From Tepidibacillus fermentans (lineage in GTDB: Bacteria; Bacillota; Bacilli; Tepidibacillales; Tepidibacillaceae): a stretch of DNA of 47,173 nucleotides. Position numbers and translations under genes: made by a program. The DNA is taken from assembly GCF_004342885.1 (NCBI RefSeq), contig NZ_SMAB01000018.1, forward strand, positions 1-47,173, in the 5' to 3' direction. Position 1 is the first letter of the stretch, and the number at the start of each line of letters is the position of its first letter. The notes beneath the pieces are model-generated. The model was not told where the DNA came from. It was given only the letters and a program-made list of their open reading frames with translations, and made no database searches. Shown piece by piece: positions 26,149 through 35,186 of the stretch.

Positions 26149-27789
26149 TCAATCCTTTAAAAATTTTAATAAATGAAGTTTTTCTATGATATATACGATT
26201 TTTGGTCCATATTTCGGTAAATAGTATAATTCGCTTTTCGTGATCGCCCCAGTGAATAATAAACCAAAGAAATAACTGATGATCCCGAAAAGGATGGAAA
26301 TAAAAGTAACAACGGCCATTATTATTCTTAAAGAATTGAGATAATTCCCTAATAAAGCGATCACACTCCATCTTGTAAAGAAAACAAAGATCGCCATAAT
26401 GAAGACAGAAATGATTATTTTCAATAAAAATTGAAGATAGATTCCATGATCATAATCATTACGAATCGCCAGTAAATTAAGTAATGCAGCGAAAGCATAA
26501 GCAAAAACAGTAGAGAAGGCAGCTCCGTGAATTCCAAAAATAGGAATAAGAGCTGTGTTTAAGACCAGTTTTACCAAAACGGCGATTAAAAGATACTTAG
26601 CAGGTAGAAAAACCCTCCCCAATCCATTTAATATCCCAGTAGAGATAATGGCTAATGCAGAAAACATAACAGTAAACGCTAATATCGCTAAGGATAATGA
26701 CCCTGCATCATCTTTATAAAAGAAAATATTGATTGGCTGGGCTAATGTTGCCAAACCAACCGAAGCCGGTAAACCAATTAATATGGTAAAACGAATAGCT
26801 GTTCCAATATATTCAGATACATTCTTATGGTGATTTCTAACGATTGATTCAGAGATTGCAGGAACTAATGCTAGACTGAATGAGGGAGCAAAAAAGGTAG
26901 CAAATTGGATTAAAGGTTGAGCCCTTGTATAAACTCCAAATAAATTTTCTGCCTTTTTCAGCGATAAACCCATCAATTGCAAAAGATTAGAAATTGTAAA
27001 GGAATCAACAATACCAAATAGAGGATAAATGAGCGAACCGATTGCTACGGGTAGGGAATAATAAAGAATTTTTCTTACAATCTGCCAAACCGATTCCCAG
27101 TCTTCTAAATTAAATTCCATTTGATTCATATTATTTTGTTGATTCATCTTTCTCCAATATATGTTTAAAACGATGAAGCCAGCAACTGCACCTGTAAAAG
27201 CTCCAAAAGTAGCACCTGCACCAGCATAATATACTCCATATTGAGGGTTGTTCATGAACAAATAAGCTAAAACTAAAATGGTAATCACACGTACCAGTTG
27301 CTCGATCATTTGCGAATAAGCAGTTGGTACCATATTTTGATGCCCTTGAAAATAGCCGCGAATTGCTGCCATAATTGGTACGATCAAGAGCGCAAAAGAG
27401 ACACTTTTTATCGCTAAGTCGAGCTCTGGATTACCCATTAGTTTTGCAATCGTATGGGAACCAAAAAAAAGAAAAAGAAAGACGAATAAACCTGAAAAGG
27501 AAAGTAAATAGATCGATACTTTGAGAACTTGCCTTGCTCCAGAGTGATTCTGTTGTGCTAGATGTTCAGCAACAATTTTGGAAATCGCAACAGGGAATCC
27601 TGCTGTTGCCAAAATTAAAACCATACTATATAACGGATAAACCTTATTGTAAACAGCAAGCCCTAGATCACCTGCAATGTTTTGAAAAGGTATTCGATAA
27701 ATCGCACCTAGTAGTTTGGACAGAAAACCAGTAATTCCTAAGATTGCGATTCCTTCTACAAATGTTTGTTTATGCTTTTCTTCCTTCAT
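26149..27789 (-). CDS. yabM: SpoVB/MurJ-like polysaccharide flippase family protein YabM
   Basis: Membrane protein of 546 residues with about 14 segments from the MOP superfamily (MVINN-like family with SpoVB, MurJ and YtgP). Recognisable N-terminal IAILGITGFLSKLLGAIYRIPF and GLAVYNKVYPLYSMVL. Likely lipid-linked saccharide transport, possibly during sporulation; substrate unknown. ATG 27789 follows GGGGAGAAAAT; the frame upstream is longer by 14 residues without a site. Located between spoVT and mazG as in B. subtilis. Confidence 0.9.
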   Translation of the reverse strand: MKEEKHKQTFVEGIAILGITGFLSKLLGAIYRIPFQNIAGDLGLAVYNKVYPLYSMVLILATAGFPVAISKIVAEHLAQQNHSGARQVLKVSIYLLSFSGLFVFLFLFFGSHTIAKLMGNPELDLAIKSVSFALLIVPIMAAIRGYFQGHQNMVPTAYSQMIEQLVRVITILVLAYLFMNNPQYGVYYAGAGATFGAFTGAVAGFIVLNIYWRKMNQQNNMNQMEFNLEDWESVWQIVRKILYYSLPVAIGSLIYPLFGIVDSFTISNLLQLMGLSLKKAENLFGVYTRAQPLIQFATFFAPSFSLALVPAISESIVRNHHKNVSEYIGTAIRFTILIGLPASVGLATLAQPINIFFYKDDAGSLSLAILAFTVMFSALAIISTGILNGLGRVFLPAKYLLIAVLVKLVLNTALIPIFGIHGAAFSTVFAYAFAALLNLLAIRNDYDHGIYLQFLLKIIISVFIMAIFVFFTRWSVIALLGNYLNSLRIIMAVVTFISILFGIISYFFGLLFTGAITKSELYYLPKYGPKIVYIIEKLHLLKFLKD

Positions 27790-27862
27790 ATTTTCTCCCC
27801 TCAGTATGTAATCAAAACACAAACTGAACAATTATACAAGAATAACTTGCTTATTATAAATA

Positions 27863-27914
27863 GGTTTGTATTTACCAACGCGCTCCGTTGTCCCAGCGTT
27901 AGAACATACAAGCC
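27863..27914 (+). repeat. 52-bp internally deleted relative of the family A repeat
   Basis: Begins GGTTTGTAT and ends GCGTTAGAACATACAAGCC, the ends of the 158-bp elements, but only about 20 bases remain in between, including CCAACGCGCTCCGT. Lies between yabM and the spoVT terminator. Confidence 0.7.
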
Positions 27915-27931
27915 GTTTCAGTTTTGCATGG

Positions 27932-27958
27932 AAAAAAGCAGGCATTCGCCTGCTTTTC
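27932..27958 (-). terminator. Terminator of spoVT
   Basis: AAAAGCAGGCGAATGCCTGCTTTTTTCC: ten-base stem with a short loop and T6 on the minus strand, 11 bases after spoVT. Confidence 0.85.
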
Positions 27959-27968
27959 CCACTTCTTC

Positions 27969-28511
27969 TTATTGTTCCATTTGTTTGGCTAAAAACGATG
28001 ACGCGGTCTCAACCATCTTCACTTCAAGATTACCCATTTTGACGCCATCCTCTTTACTCAGTAGAATCACAGTACCTATAGGGTCACCAGCTGCAATAAT
28101 TGGAGCCACAACATAAGAGGATAAACTTTCTGGGTTGTCCATGACAAGACTGACTTCTCCCCCATTTGTATCCACTATTGTCTTTCTTTGCTCCATACTT
28201 TCTTCTATAACCTGACCAATAGGCTTGTTCATGTATTCTTTCTTACTTGTTCCAGCTACGGCAATAATCGTATCACGATCTGAGATCAGTGTGATGGCGT
28301 TTAGGTTTTCATAAAGTGAGTCGGCATATTCCTGAGCAAAGTCGCTTAGCTCACCGATTGGAGAATATTTTTTCAGGATGACTTCTCCATCACGATCAAC
28401 AAAAATCTCCAATGGGTCCCCTTCACGAATTCGTAATGTTCTTCGAATTTCCTTGGGAATAACAACCCGACCTAAGTCATCGATACGACGTACAATTCCT
28501 GTTGCTTTCAT
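27969..28511 (-). CDS. spoVT: Stage V sporulation protein T, forespore transcription regulator
   Basis: 180 residues. The N-terminal AbrB-type swapped-hairpin DNA-binding domain (1-50) shows TGIVRRIDDLGRVVIPKEIRR and LEIFVDRDGEVILKKY; the C-terminal part (55-180) is a GAF-like sensor. It modulates sigma-G genes and germination traits. In other species it is under sigma-G control; I could not assign a convincing sigma-G promoter in the 160-bp gap upstream. Length fits the family (178). Confidence 0.97.
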   Translation of the reverse strand: MKATGIVRRIDDLGRVVIPKEIRRTLRIREGDPLEIFVDRDGEVILKKYSPIGELSDFAQEYADSLYENLNAITLISDRDTIIAVAGTSKKEYMNKPIGQVIEESMEQRKTIVDTNGGEVSLVMDNPESLSSYVVAPIIAAGDPIGTVILLSKEDGVKMGNLEVKMVETASSFLAKQMEQ

Positions 28512-28670
28512 TCTATGCTGCCTCTCTTTCTTGTATATAAGAATTCCAATTTGGGGGTTTCGTAGTAACTATTATCCAGTATCTTTTTTTTGTGTTTTAT
28601 ATGTTGTTAAACTTTTCTTTTGTCTTGACCATAGTATTCATCCACTGCCAAATTATTATACAAGAAAGAA

Positions 28671-29621
28671 TCATTTGGAATTTTTATCTTCTGGTAAATT
28701 CATTTTTGTAATGATATTTGGTAATTCCTTCGTCATGAAATTACTAAATTTTTGCTGAACTAATTGCTGTTTTATGATCGAAAGGTCATCATTATTTAAT
28801 TGTTCAAACGTAGGAACTTTTCGACTGATCACTTTTATAATATGATAACCATATTGAGTCTTCACTGGCTTATCGCTAATTTTGCCAATCGGCTGTTTTA
28901 ATACAGCATCTTTAAATTCTGGAACCCATTTTGCAACTGATTCATTTTCATAGGTGCCACCTTTGTCTTTGCTTCCTGGATCATCAGAATATTCCTTTGC
29001 CAATTTCGCAAAATCGCCACCGGCCTTTAATTTTGTCAAGACTTCATCCGCTCTTTTTTTCGCTTCTTCATCAGACCGATTGGTATTCCCAATTAAGATA
29101 TGACTAACCGTTGCGATCGTAAAATCTTGTTGCGATTTTTCAAAGGCTTGTTTTAATTGGTCTTTTGTAATTTGTTTTTCAAAGTAAAGCTGTATACCAA
29201 TTTCTCGTTTTAGAATTTCTTTAATATCATCCTCAGTAATCTTTAAATTCTTCAATTCCTTTTGATAATTCTCCTCAGATCCCACCATTTGCATCTTTTG
29301 TGCCTTTAGGTATTGAAACATGTTGTCTACATCTTGCTCATTTTGGGATGAGAGCTTTTCCTTTGTTCCTAGATATCGTTCTGCAATGAATTGTTGCAAT
29401 AACTGTTTTTTTACATTTTGGTCTTTGATTTCATTGACCACCTGAGGGTTAATAAATTGAAGAACATTTAAATACTTATCAAAATCACTCTGAAGTACTT
29501 GCCCACCTTTATACTCTGCGATTACTTTCTTACTGTCCTGATTATTATTACAACCAAAAGCAGTCAAGATGACCACGACACTAAAAACGAATACTGTAAT
29601 TTGTTTTATTTTTCTACTCAT
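28671..29621 (-). CDS. prsA: PrsA-like lipoprotein foldase (PpiC/parvulin)
   Basis: Post-translocation chaperone on the outer face of the membrane. 316 residues: signal peptide with lipobox TAFGC (Cys 24), SurA-N-like helical domain (about 35-165), and PpiC domain (about 167-260) with SHILIG, FAKLAKEYSDDPGSKDKGG and GKISDKPVKTQYGYHIIKV. The start overlaps the mfd stop by eight bases, so it is coupled to mfd. B. subtilis lacks a foldase at this place. It is the second parvulin in the window besides the one at 7047-7934. Confidence 0.88.
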   Translation of the reverse strand: MSRKIKQITVFVFSVVVILTAFGCNNNQDSKKVIAEYKGGQVLQSDFDKYLNVLQFINPQVVNEIKDQNVKKQLLQQFIAERYLGTKEKLSSQNEQDVDNMFQYLKAQKMQMVGSEENYQKELKNLKITEDDIKEILKREIGIQLYFEKQITKDQLKQAFEKSQQDFTIATVSHILIGNTNRSDEEAKKRADEVLTKLKAGGDFAKLAKEYSDDPGSKDKGGTYENESVAKWVPEFKDAVLKQPIGKISDKPVKTQYGYHIIKVISRKVPTFEQLNNDDLSIIKQQLVQQKFSNFMTKELPNIITKMNLPEDKNSK

Positions 29622-32600
29622 TTTGGGCTAAAGCTCCTTCCGTCTTTAAAGACTCTTGATACCTTTTTAGGAAATTCTCCATTAAACTTAACCACTGCTC
29701 TTGTGTTAGATTTTTGGTACTCACTTTGATTCCGATATGATGACCAGAAGAAAGTTTGATTCGATGGTTAAAATCGTTTGCAATTTGATAAAGACGATAA
29801 CCGTCAATGACTTGATTTTGGTCAGGAGATACCTCTAGATGGATTTCTTGCCCTTCTTGTGTAATACGCTCTATGTGATATTGATAAGCATAAGCCTTAA
29901 TTCTGGCAATCGTTAATAGGTTTCTTGTCGGTTGTGGAATATCTCCAAAACGATCTTCCAATTCTTCTTCAAGATCAAATACTTCTTCTAGTGTTTTCAC
30001 AATGGCAAATTTTTTGTACATCTCGATTTTTTGCATCGAATCTTGAATATAATCTGAAGGAATATAAGCATCGACATCCAAATCGATTTGGGGCTCAATG
30101 GCTTTTTCTTCTTTTGGCTCACCTTTTAATTCATCGATTGCCTCTTTTAACATTTGACTGTATAAGTCAAATCCTACTGACGCGATAAATCCATGCTGTT
30201 CAGCACCTAGTAAATTCCCTGCTCCACGAATCGCTAAGTCCCTCATCGCAATCTTAAATCCAGAGCCAAGCTCAGTAAATTCTTTAATTGCTTGCAATCG
30301 TTTCTCAGCTACCTCAGTAAGGACTTTATCCCTTTGATAGGTGAAATAGGCATAGGCAATTCTATTAGAACGACCAACTCTGCCACGTAATTGATAGAGT
30401 TGAGAAAGTCCCATTTTATCAGCATCATAAATAATAAGCGTATTCACATTTGGAATATCAACGCCAGTCTCGATAATCGTAGTGCTAACAAGGACATCAT
30501 ATTCTCCATCCAAAAATTCTAGCATAATCTGTTCTAATTCTGTTTCTTTCATCTGTCCATGTGCTACTGCGACTTTCGCATCAGGCACAAGCATTCGGAT
30601 TTGATCCGCCATCAACTCAATATTTTTTACCTGATTATAGAGAAAATATACTTGTCCTCCTCGGGCTAGTTCTCTTTCAATCGCCTCCCTTACCAGAGTT
30701 CCACTATATTCTACCACATATGTTTGCACAGGAAAGCGATTTTCTGGAGGAGTTTCGATCACTGACAAATCGCGAACTCCTAACATCGACATATGCAATG
30801 TTCTTGGAATTGGCGTAGCGGTTAAGGTAAGAACATCAACGTTTGCTTTTAACTCTTTTAATTTCTCCTTGTGTTTCACGCCAAAGCGTTGTTCCTCATC
30901 AATGATCAATAAACCTAAATCTTTAAACTGAACATCCTTAGATAACAAGCGATGGGTACCGATAACGATATCGACAATTCCATCTTTTAACTGTTTAATG
31001 ACTTGATTTTGTTCCTTTTTTGATCGAAAACGACTGATGACATCAATCTTAATCGGATAATCTTGGAATCTTTCTTTAAATGTTTCAAAATGCTGTTGGG
31101 CTAAAATCGTCGTTGGTACTAAAACGGCAACTTGTTTCCCTGCAATGGCTGCTTTGAAAGCTGCGCGAATAGCCACCTCTGTTTTCCCATATCCTACGTC
31201 ACCACAAAGAAGTCGATCCATTGGCTCATCTTTTTCCATATCACGTTTTACTTCTTCAATCGTACGCAATTGATCGGGAGTCTCTTGATAAGGAAATAAT
31301 GCCTCAAACTCCTTTTGGTATTCATTATCCTTTGGAAAAGGAAATCCTTTTGAAGATTTACGCTTGGCATACAATTTGATCAAATCTTGGGCAATGTCTT
31401 TCACAGAAGCTTTAACTTTATTTTTGACTTTCGTCCATTCTGAGCCACCTAAAGAATAAACTTTCGGTTCTCGCTCTTCGCCCCCTACGTATTTTTGAAC
31501 CAAATCGATCTGGTCGATTGGAACATATAATTTATCATTACCTGCATATTTAATATGAAGATAATCTTTATGAATTCCATTAATCTCTAGTGTTTCAATA
31601 CCAACATACTTACCAATCCCGTGGTTCACATGAACGACGTAATCGCCAGCCTTAAGATCAGTATAACTTTTAATCCTTTCTACATTGGTCTGTTGCTGTT
31701 GGTTTACTTTTTTAGCTTTTCGTTGTTTTTGCGAAAAAACTTCCCCTTCTGTAATTAAGGCCAAATGAATACTACTCATTTCAAACCCTGATTGGAGATT
31801 CCCTTCGAGAATGATTGGCCGTGTCGTAAGTTGATTAATTTTGTTAGAAACAAGATCTACTTCGATTCCATAATCATAAAGAACTCGTTCTAGACGTTTT
31901 GCCCTTTCTAAATCAGCTGCAAGAAAAACAACGCTCGTTGCTGTTTTTCTCCAGCGTTCCATCTCTGACTTAAGCACATGCATTTGGCCATGAAAATTTT
32001 GCATATTACGGGTTACAAAATTCACGATATTTTGGGGACTGACATGAGGAACCTGTCGCAAAAACAAAGATAAATATAATCTGGGTTGACGTACATGGTT
32101 CATAATATCAGTAAAGGGTTGGTAAATCTGTAAGGACGGTAATGATTCCCCTTGATTTAATAATGTTAATTGCCAGTCATGGATTTCTTTTTCCACTTGT
32201 CTCACGGTTTCAATGATACGGCTTACTTCTTCAAAAATGATGACGCTATTTTCATCAATATAATCAAGTAATGTATAACCTTTTTTATACAAAGTTGATA
32301 CATATTTATATAAACCACTAAAATAATATCCCTCTTTTAATTGTTCGATTTCCCAATTGATATTAGCTAGTAGTTTATCTTGAATAAACGAATCTTTAAC
32401 CTTCGGCAAATGCTCTTTTAGAGCCTGTTCTACTTTTAATGCTGTCGCTAGGAATTCTTCTTTCGTGGCAACCCATTCTCTAGCAGGAGGAATGTCTATG
32501 CTCTCTACGTTTTCGATTGAGCGTTGAGAACCAGCATCAAAAATCCGGATTGAATCGATCTCAATATCAAATAATTCAATTCGGATAGGGTTATCCATGG

Positions 32601-33159
32601 CCAAAGGAAAGATATCAATAATACCCCCTCGTACACTAAATTCTCCTTTTTTCTCTACTCGATCAGACCGTTCATATCCAAGGAAAATCATTTTTTGCAG
32701 AAATTGATCGAAATCGATCTCCTGACCAACCTTTAAAGAAATCACTGCATTAAGGAAGTGTTCTTTTGGGGGCAAAAATTTACTTAAACCTATATAGGGA
32801 ATAATATAGATCCCTTGATCACGATTTGCGAAATGTTGTAAGACATGAATCCGTTGCCCTAGAGTCTCAGGGCTTTGTGCTTCAATATCCGTAATCGTCA
32901 ATTCATTGGCAGGATATAGGAACAATTGATTAGAATCGATCATTTCTGTTAAATCATCATAAACTTTTTGCGCTTGTAATAGATTATGTGTTACAACAAC
33001 AATCTGACGTTTTTCTTCTGTATACAAACTCGCAATCATCAATTGTTTCGCAGAACCGCTTAATCCTGTAACCAATTGTTCTTTTAAACCCGATTGAAGT
33101 CCTGTTATGATCGATTGAAATTCATTACTAGAAGCGAATCTTTGTAAGAGAATATCCAT
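29614..33159 (-). CDS. mfd: Transcription-repair coupling factor Mfd
   Basis: Superfamily 2 translocase that removes stalled RNA polymerase from lesions and recruits UvrA. 1181 residues in the usual order: UvrB-like module (about 1-350), RNAP-interacting CarD-like domain (about 490-560, DYVVHVNHGIGKYVGIE), helicase domains with CGDVGYGKTEVAIRAAF (about 650), DEEQRFG and QLRGRVGRS, and the TRCF C-terminal domain. AGGAGG lies before the ATG. It follows fin, as in B. subtilis. Confidence 0.97.
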   Translation of the reverse strand: MDILLQRFASSNEFQSIITGLQSGLKEQLVTGLSGSAKQLMIASLYTEEKRQIVVVTHNLLQAQKVYDDLTEMIDSNQLFLYPANELTITDIEAQSPETLGQRIHVLQHFANRDQGIYIIPYIGLSKFLPPKEHFLNAVISLKVGQEIDFDQFLQKMIFLGYERSDRVEKKGEFSVRGGIIDIFPLAMDNPIRIELFDIEIDSIRIFDAGSQRSIENVESIDIPPAREWVATKEEFLATALKVEQALKEHLPKVKDSFIQDKLLANINWEIEQLKEGYYFSGLYKYVSTLYKKGYTLLDYIDENSVIIFEEVSRIIETVRQVEKEIHDWQLTLLNQGESLPSLQIYQPFTDIMNHVRQPRLYLSLFLRQVPHVSPQNIVNFVTRNMQNFHGQMHVLKSEMERWRKTATSVVFLAADLERAKRLERVLYDYGIEVDLVSNKINQLTTRPIILEGNLQSGFEMSSIHLALITEGEVFSQKQRKAKKVNQQQQTNVERIKSYTDLKAGDYVVHVNHGIGKYVGIETLEINGIHKDYLHIKYAGNDKLYVPIDQIDLVQKYVGGEEREPKVYSLGGSEWTKVKNKVKASVKDIAQDLIKLYAKRKSSKGFPFPKDNEYQKEFEALFPYQETPDQLRTIEEVKRDMEKDEPMDRLLCGDVGYGKTEVAIRAAFKAAIAGKQVAVLVPTTILAQQHFETFKERFQDYPIKIDVISRFRSKKEQNQVIKQLKDGIVDIVIGTHRLLSKDVQFKDLGLLIIDEEQRFGVKHKEKLKELKANVDVLTLTATPIPRTLHMSMLGVRDLSVIETPPENRFPVQTYVVEYSGTLVREAIERELARGGQVYFLYNQVKNIELMADQIRMLVPDAKVAVAHGQMKETELEQIMLEFLDGEYDVLVSTTIIETGVDIPNVNTLIIYDADKMGLSQLYQLRGRVGRSNRIAYAYFTYQRDKVLTEVAEKRLQAIKEFTELGSGFKIAMRDLAIRGAGNLLGAEQHGFIASVGFDLYSQMLKEAIDELKGEPKEEKAIEPQIDLDVDAYIPSDYIQDSMQKIEMYKKFAIVKTLEEVFDLEEELEDRFGDIPQPTRNLLTIARIKAYAYQYHIERITQEGQEIHLEVSPDQNQVIDGYRLYQIANDFNHRIKLSSGHHIGIKVSTKNLTQEQWLSLMENFLKRYQESLKTEGALAQNE

Positions 33160-33212
33160 AATATCCTCCTTTCCCTAGTATTTTCTGTCTATCAAATCTA
33201 CCATTAAACAGC

Positions 33213-33243
33213 AAAAATAAGCCTTAGCTTTGCAACCAAGGCC
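33213..33243 (-). terminator. Terminator between fin and mfd
   Basis: Stem GCCTTGG / CTAAGGC with an eight-base loop, then TTATTTTTGC on the minus strand, about 20 bases past the fin stop. Confidence 0.65.
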
Positions 33244-33261
33244 TGAGATTGATTGATTTCC

Positions 33262-33489
33262 TTATTGTAGTAGATTCGAAAGTAAGATAAGTTCTGGATT
33301 TTGTTCCAGTGCTTCTTGACAATATTCACAAACGACATTTGCAACGATATCTCCATTCGATTCATAGGAAATTATACTCTCACGCTCTTCTATGGTCAAG
33401 GAATCAAAACCTAGTCGCGCTTCATCTACAACAGCTTGGTCAATCAACCCAAGATGATGTCCACAATGTTTACAAACATACTTTATCAT
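33262..33489 (-). CDS. fin: Anti-sigma-F factor Fin (YabK)
   Basis: 75-residue zinc-binding protein with two CxxC pairs (VCKHCG at residue 5 and VCEYCQEAL at residue 53) and the conserved LGFDSLTIEERESIISYESNGDI segment. In B. subtilis Fin is made in the forespore, binds the sigma-F-core interface and helps the switch to sigma-G. GGAGG is nine bases before ATG 33489; a nine-residue longer frame lacks a site. A forespore-type promoter precedes it. Confidence 0.93.
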   Translation of the reverse strand: MIKYVCKHCGHHLGLIDQAVVDEARLGFDSLTIEERESIISYESNGDIVANVVCEYCQEALEQNPELILLSNLLQ

Positions 33490-33527
33490 ACTATATGGCC
33501 TCCATTTGGAAATCATGACTTTATCTT

Positions 33528-33558
33528 TATTATTTCCAGCTAAATGGATGATCCATAC
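33528..33558 (-). promoter_or_regulatory. Candidate sigma-F/sigma-G promoter of fin
   Basis: Minus-strand GTATG (33554-33558), 16 bp, GGAAATAATA (33528-33537), about 39 bp before the fin start. The -10 fits the sigma-F pattern GGNNANANTW; fin is sigma-F- and sigma-G-transcribed in B. subtilis. Confidence 0.5.
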
Positions 33559-33572
33559 CTTTTCGTATCAAA

Positions 33573-34139
33573 TTAGTTATATTGACTCATCACCTTGCGA
33601 AATTCTCTGCCTGTGATCCATTCTTGAATCGCTTGACTGGCTAAGTGTAAACTTTCCTTGATCATCGCGAACTCTTCTGTTCGAAATGGGCTCAAAACAT
33701 AGTCAACGATATTATTATCTTTTGGACGGCCAATGCCAATTTTCATCCTCTTAAATTGATCTGTATTCAAATGTTCGATGATGGATTTGATCCCATTATG
33801 GCCACCCGAACTTCCTTTTTCACGAAGTCGGATCTTACCAAGAGGTAGATCCAAATCATCATAAACAATAAGCAAATCGTCAACTGACAAGTGATACCAG
33901 TTTAAGAGGGGTTCAACGGCTTCACCTGATAAGTTCATATAGGTAAGGGGTTTTACTAAGAGTACCTTTTCGTTATGGATCTTCCCCTCAAGAATAAAAG
34001 CGTTAAATTTTGATTTTGAAGAAAAATAAGTCTCGTTTTTCAAATCCATATAGATTTGATCTATGGTAAGAAAGCCAATATTATGCTTGGTATTTTCGTA
34101 TTTTTCCCCAGGGTTTCCTAACCCTACGATCAATTTCAT
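33573..34139 (-). CDS. pth: Peptidyl-tRNA hydrolase (SpoVC)
   Basis: Recycles peptidyl-tRNA released from ribosomes; essential, and defined in B. subtilis by the spoVC sporulation allele. 188 residues: VGLGNPGEKYENTKHNIGF holds the active-site Asn10/His20 region, KPLTYMNLSGEAV, IVYDDLDLPLGKIRLREKGSSGGHNGIKS and RMKIGIGRP. Lies between ctc and fin as in B. subtilis. Confidence 0.97.
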   Translation of the reverse strand: MKLIVGLGNPGEKYENTKHNIGFLTIDQIYMDLKNETYFSSKSKFNAFILEGKIHNEKVLLVKPLTYMNLSGEAVEPLLNWYHLSVDDLLIVYDDLDLPLGKIRLREKGSSGGHNGIKSIIEHLNTDQFKRMKIGIGRPKDNNIVDYVLSPFRTEEFAMIKESLHLASQAIQEWITGREFRKVMSQYN

Positions 34140-34227
34140 TTTTCACAACTCCCAAATTAAGAAATAAATATACCCACAGTCTAACACATTCAAAGATCGC
34201 AATAAAGTGATTATAATATTAAAAATA

Positions 34228-34385
34228 GGCTTGTATGATTCTATAAGCTGCGACATAGCACGACTTGCAACTTTAGTTGCAATAGCGTGACTGTGCCTAT
34301 GGGTGCTTCAGCGAGCGAGCTTTCCCACTTACCGTTTATTCATGAAAAGCCATAAGGTTAGGATCAGCGTTAGAACATACAAGCC
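34228..34385 (-). repeat. 158-bp MITE-like element, family A, full copy 2 (inverted)
   Basis: Reverse complement of the 21582-21739 element with the same total length, ends GGCTTGTATG...CATACAAGCC, internal palindrome GCAACTTTAGTTGC and only scattered substitutions and small indels. Fills the pth-ctc gap. Confidence 0.85.
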
Positions 34386-34388
34386 ACA

Positions 34389-34428
34389 AAAGCTTTGTAT
34401 ATTCCAACGCACTCCGTATTTGCTCCCA
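34389..34428 (+). repeat. Fragment related to the 52-bp derivative
   Basis: AGCTTTGTATATTCCAACGCACTCCGT matches the left part of 27863-27914 (GGTTTGTATTTACCAACGCGCTCCGT). It abuts the full copy at 34228-34385 in tandem. Confidence 0.5.
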
Positions 34429-34445
34429 AATCTTATAAGTCAAAC

Positions 34446-34473
34446 AAAAAAACGTAGCGAAAAATGCTACGTT
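34446..34473 (-). terminator. Terminator of ctc
   Basis: Eight-base stem AACGTAGC / GCTACGTT with a seven-base loop, followed by T7 including stem bases on the minus strand, just after the ctc stop. Confidence 0.8.
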
Positions 34474-34479
34474 CTTTGC

Positions 34480-35118
34480 TTATTTGGCTGCATCAATTCC
34501 ATGACTATCTCTAGCATTTACAACTTCTGGTTCCGATTTCGACTCTTCTAGATGCGCCTCTTGATCCATTACCGGTGGTAAAACTTTTAAAATTACAGAA
34601 TCTCGATCATGAAGGACTTCAATCCCATCTGAAAGCACTAGATCCTTAACCAATAAAGAATCACCAATATCTAAATCGGTAATATTCACCTGTATATATT
34701 CAGGTATAGAAGAAGGCAAAGCTCGGATCTCTATTTCCCTAATCTGTTGCTGAATGACCCCTCCATTTCTTTCACCAATTGAATGACCAAAGAAATGAAT
34801 CGGTACCAACATCTCAACAGGACGATCCATATCCACTCGTTGTAAATCAATATGAATCACGTTTCGATCAACGGGATTTCGTTGGATCTCGTTAATTTTT
34901 ACGGGTATTGTCTCTTTATCCAACGTAATTGAAAAGATCCCACTTTTCCCATGCTCTTTCATTTGTCTTAAAAACGTTTTTTGGTCAATTTGGATCGATT
35001 GATTTTCTTGTTGACCGCCATACAAAATGCCAGGAATAAACCCTTCATCTCTTAAATGATGTAAGACAGAGTCAGTTCCTTTCGTTCTAAGTTCAACTGT
35101 AAAACTACCTTGTTCCAT
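34480..35118 (-). CDS. ctc: Ribosomal protein bL25, general stress form Ctc
   Basis: Binds 5S rRNA in the 50S subunit; stress-induced by sigma-B in B. subtilis. About 212 residues: the L25 domain (1-95; LRDEGFIPGILYGG, VKINEIQRNPVDRNVIHIDLQRV) and the C-terminal TL5 beta domain (100-185), followed by an acidic low-complexity tail. The frame opens with TTG in the ribosome-binding site; of the two tandem ATGs after GGAGGGG the second has the usual spacing, the first (35121) is possible. Confidence 0.93.
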   Translation of the reverse strand: MEQGSFTVELRTKGTDSVLHHLRDEGFIPGILYGGQQENQSIQIDQKTFLRQMKEHGKSGIFSITLDKETIPVKINEIQRNPVDRNVIHIDLQRVDMDRPVEMLVPIHFFGHSIGERNGGVIQQQIREIEIRALPSSIPEYIQVNITDLDIGDSLLVKDLVLSDGIEVLHDRDSVILKVLPPVMDQEAHLEESKSEPEVVNARDSHGIDAAK

Positions 35119-35186
35119 CATTTTCCCCTCCAAAAATCAATACCTTTAATCTTATGATTTCCTAAATAGAGGGGAAGTAAACCTTT

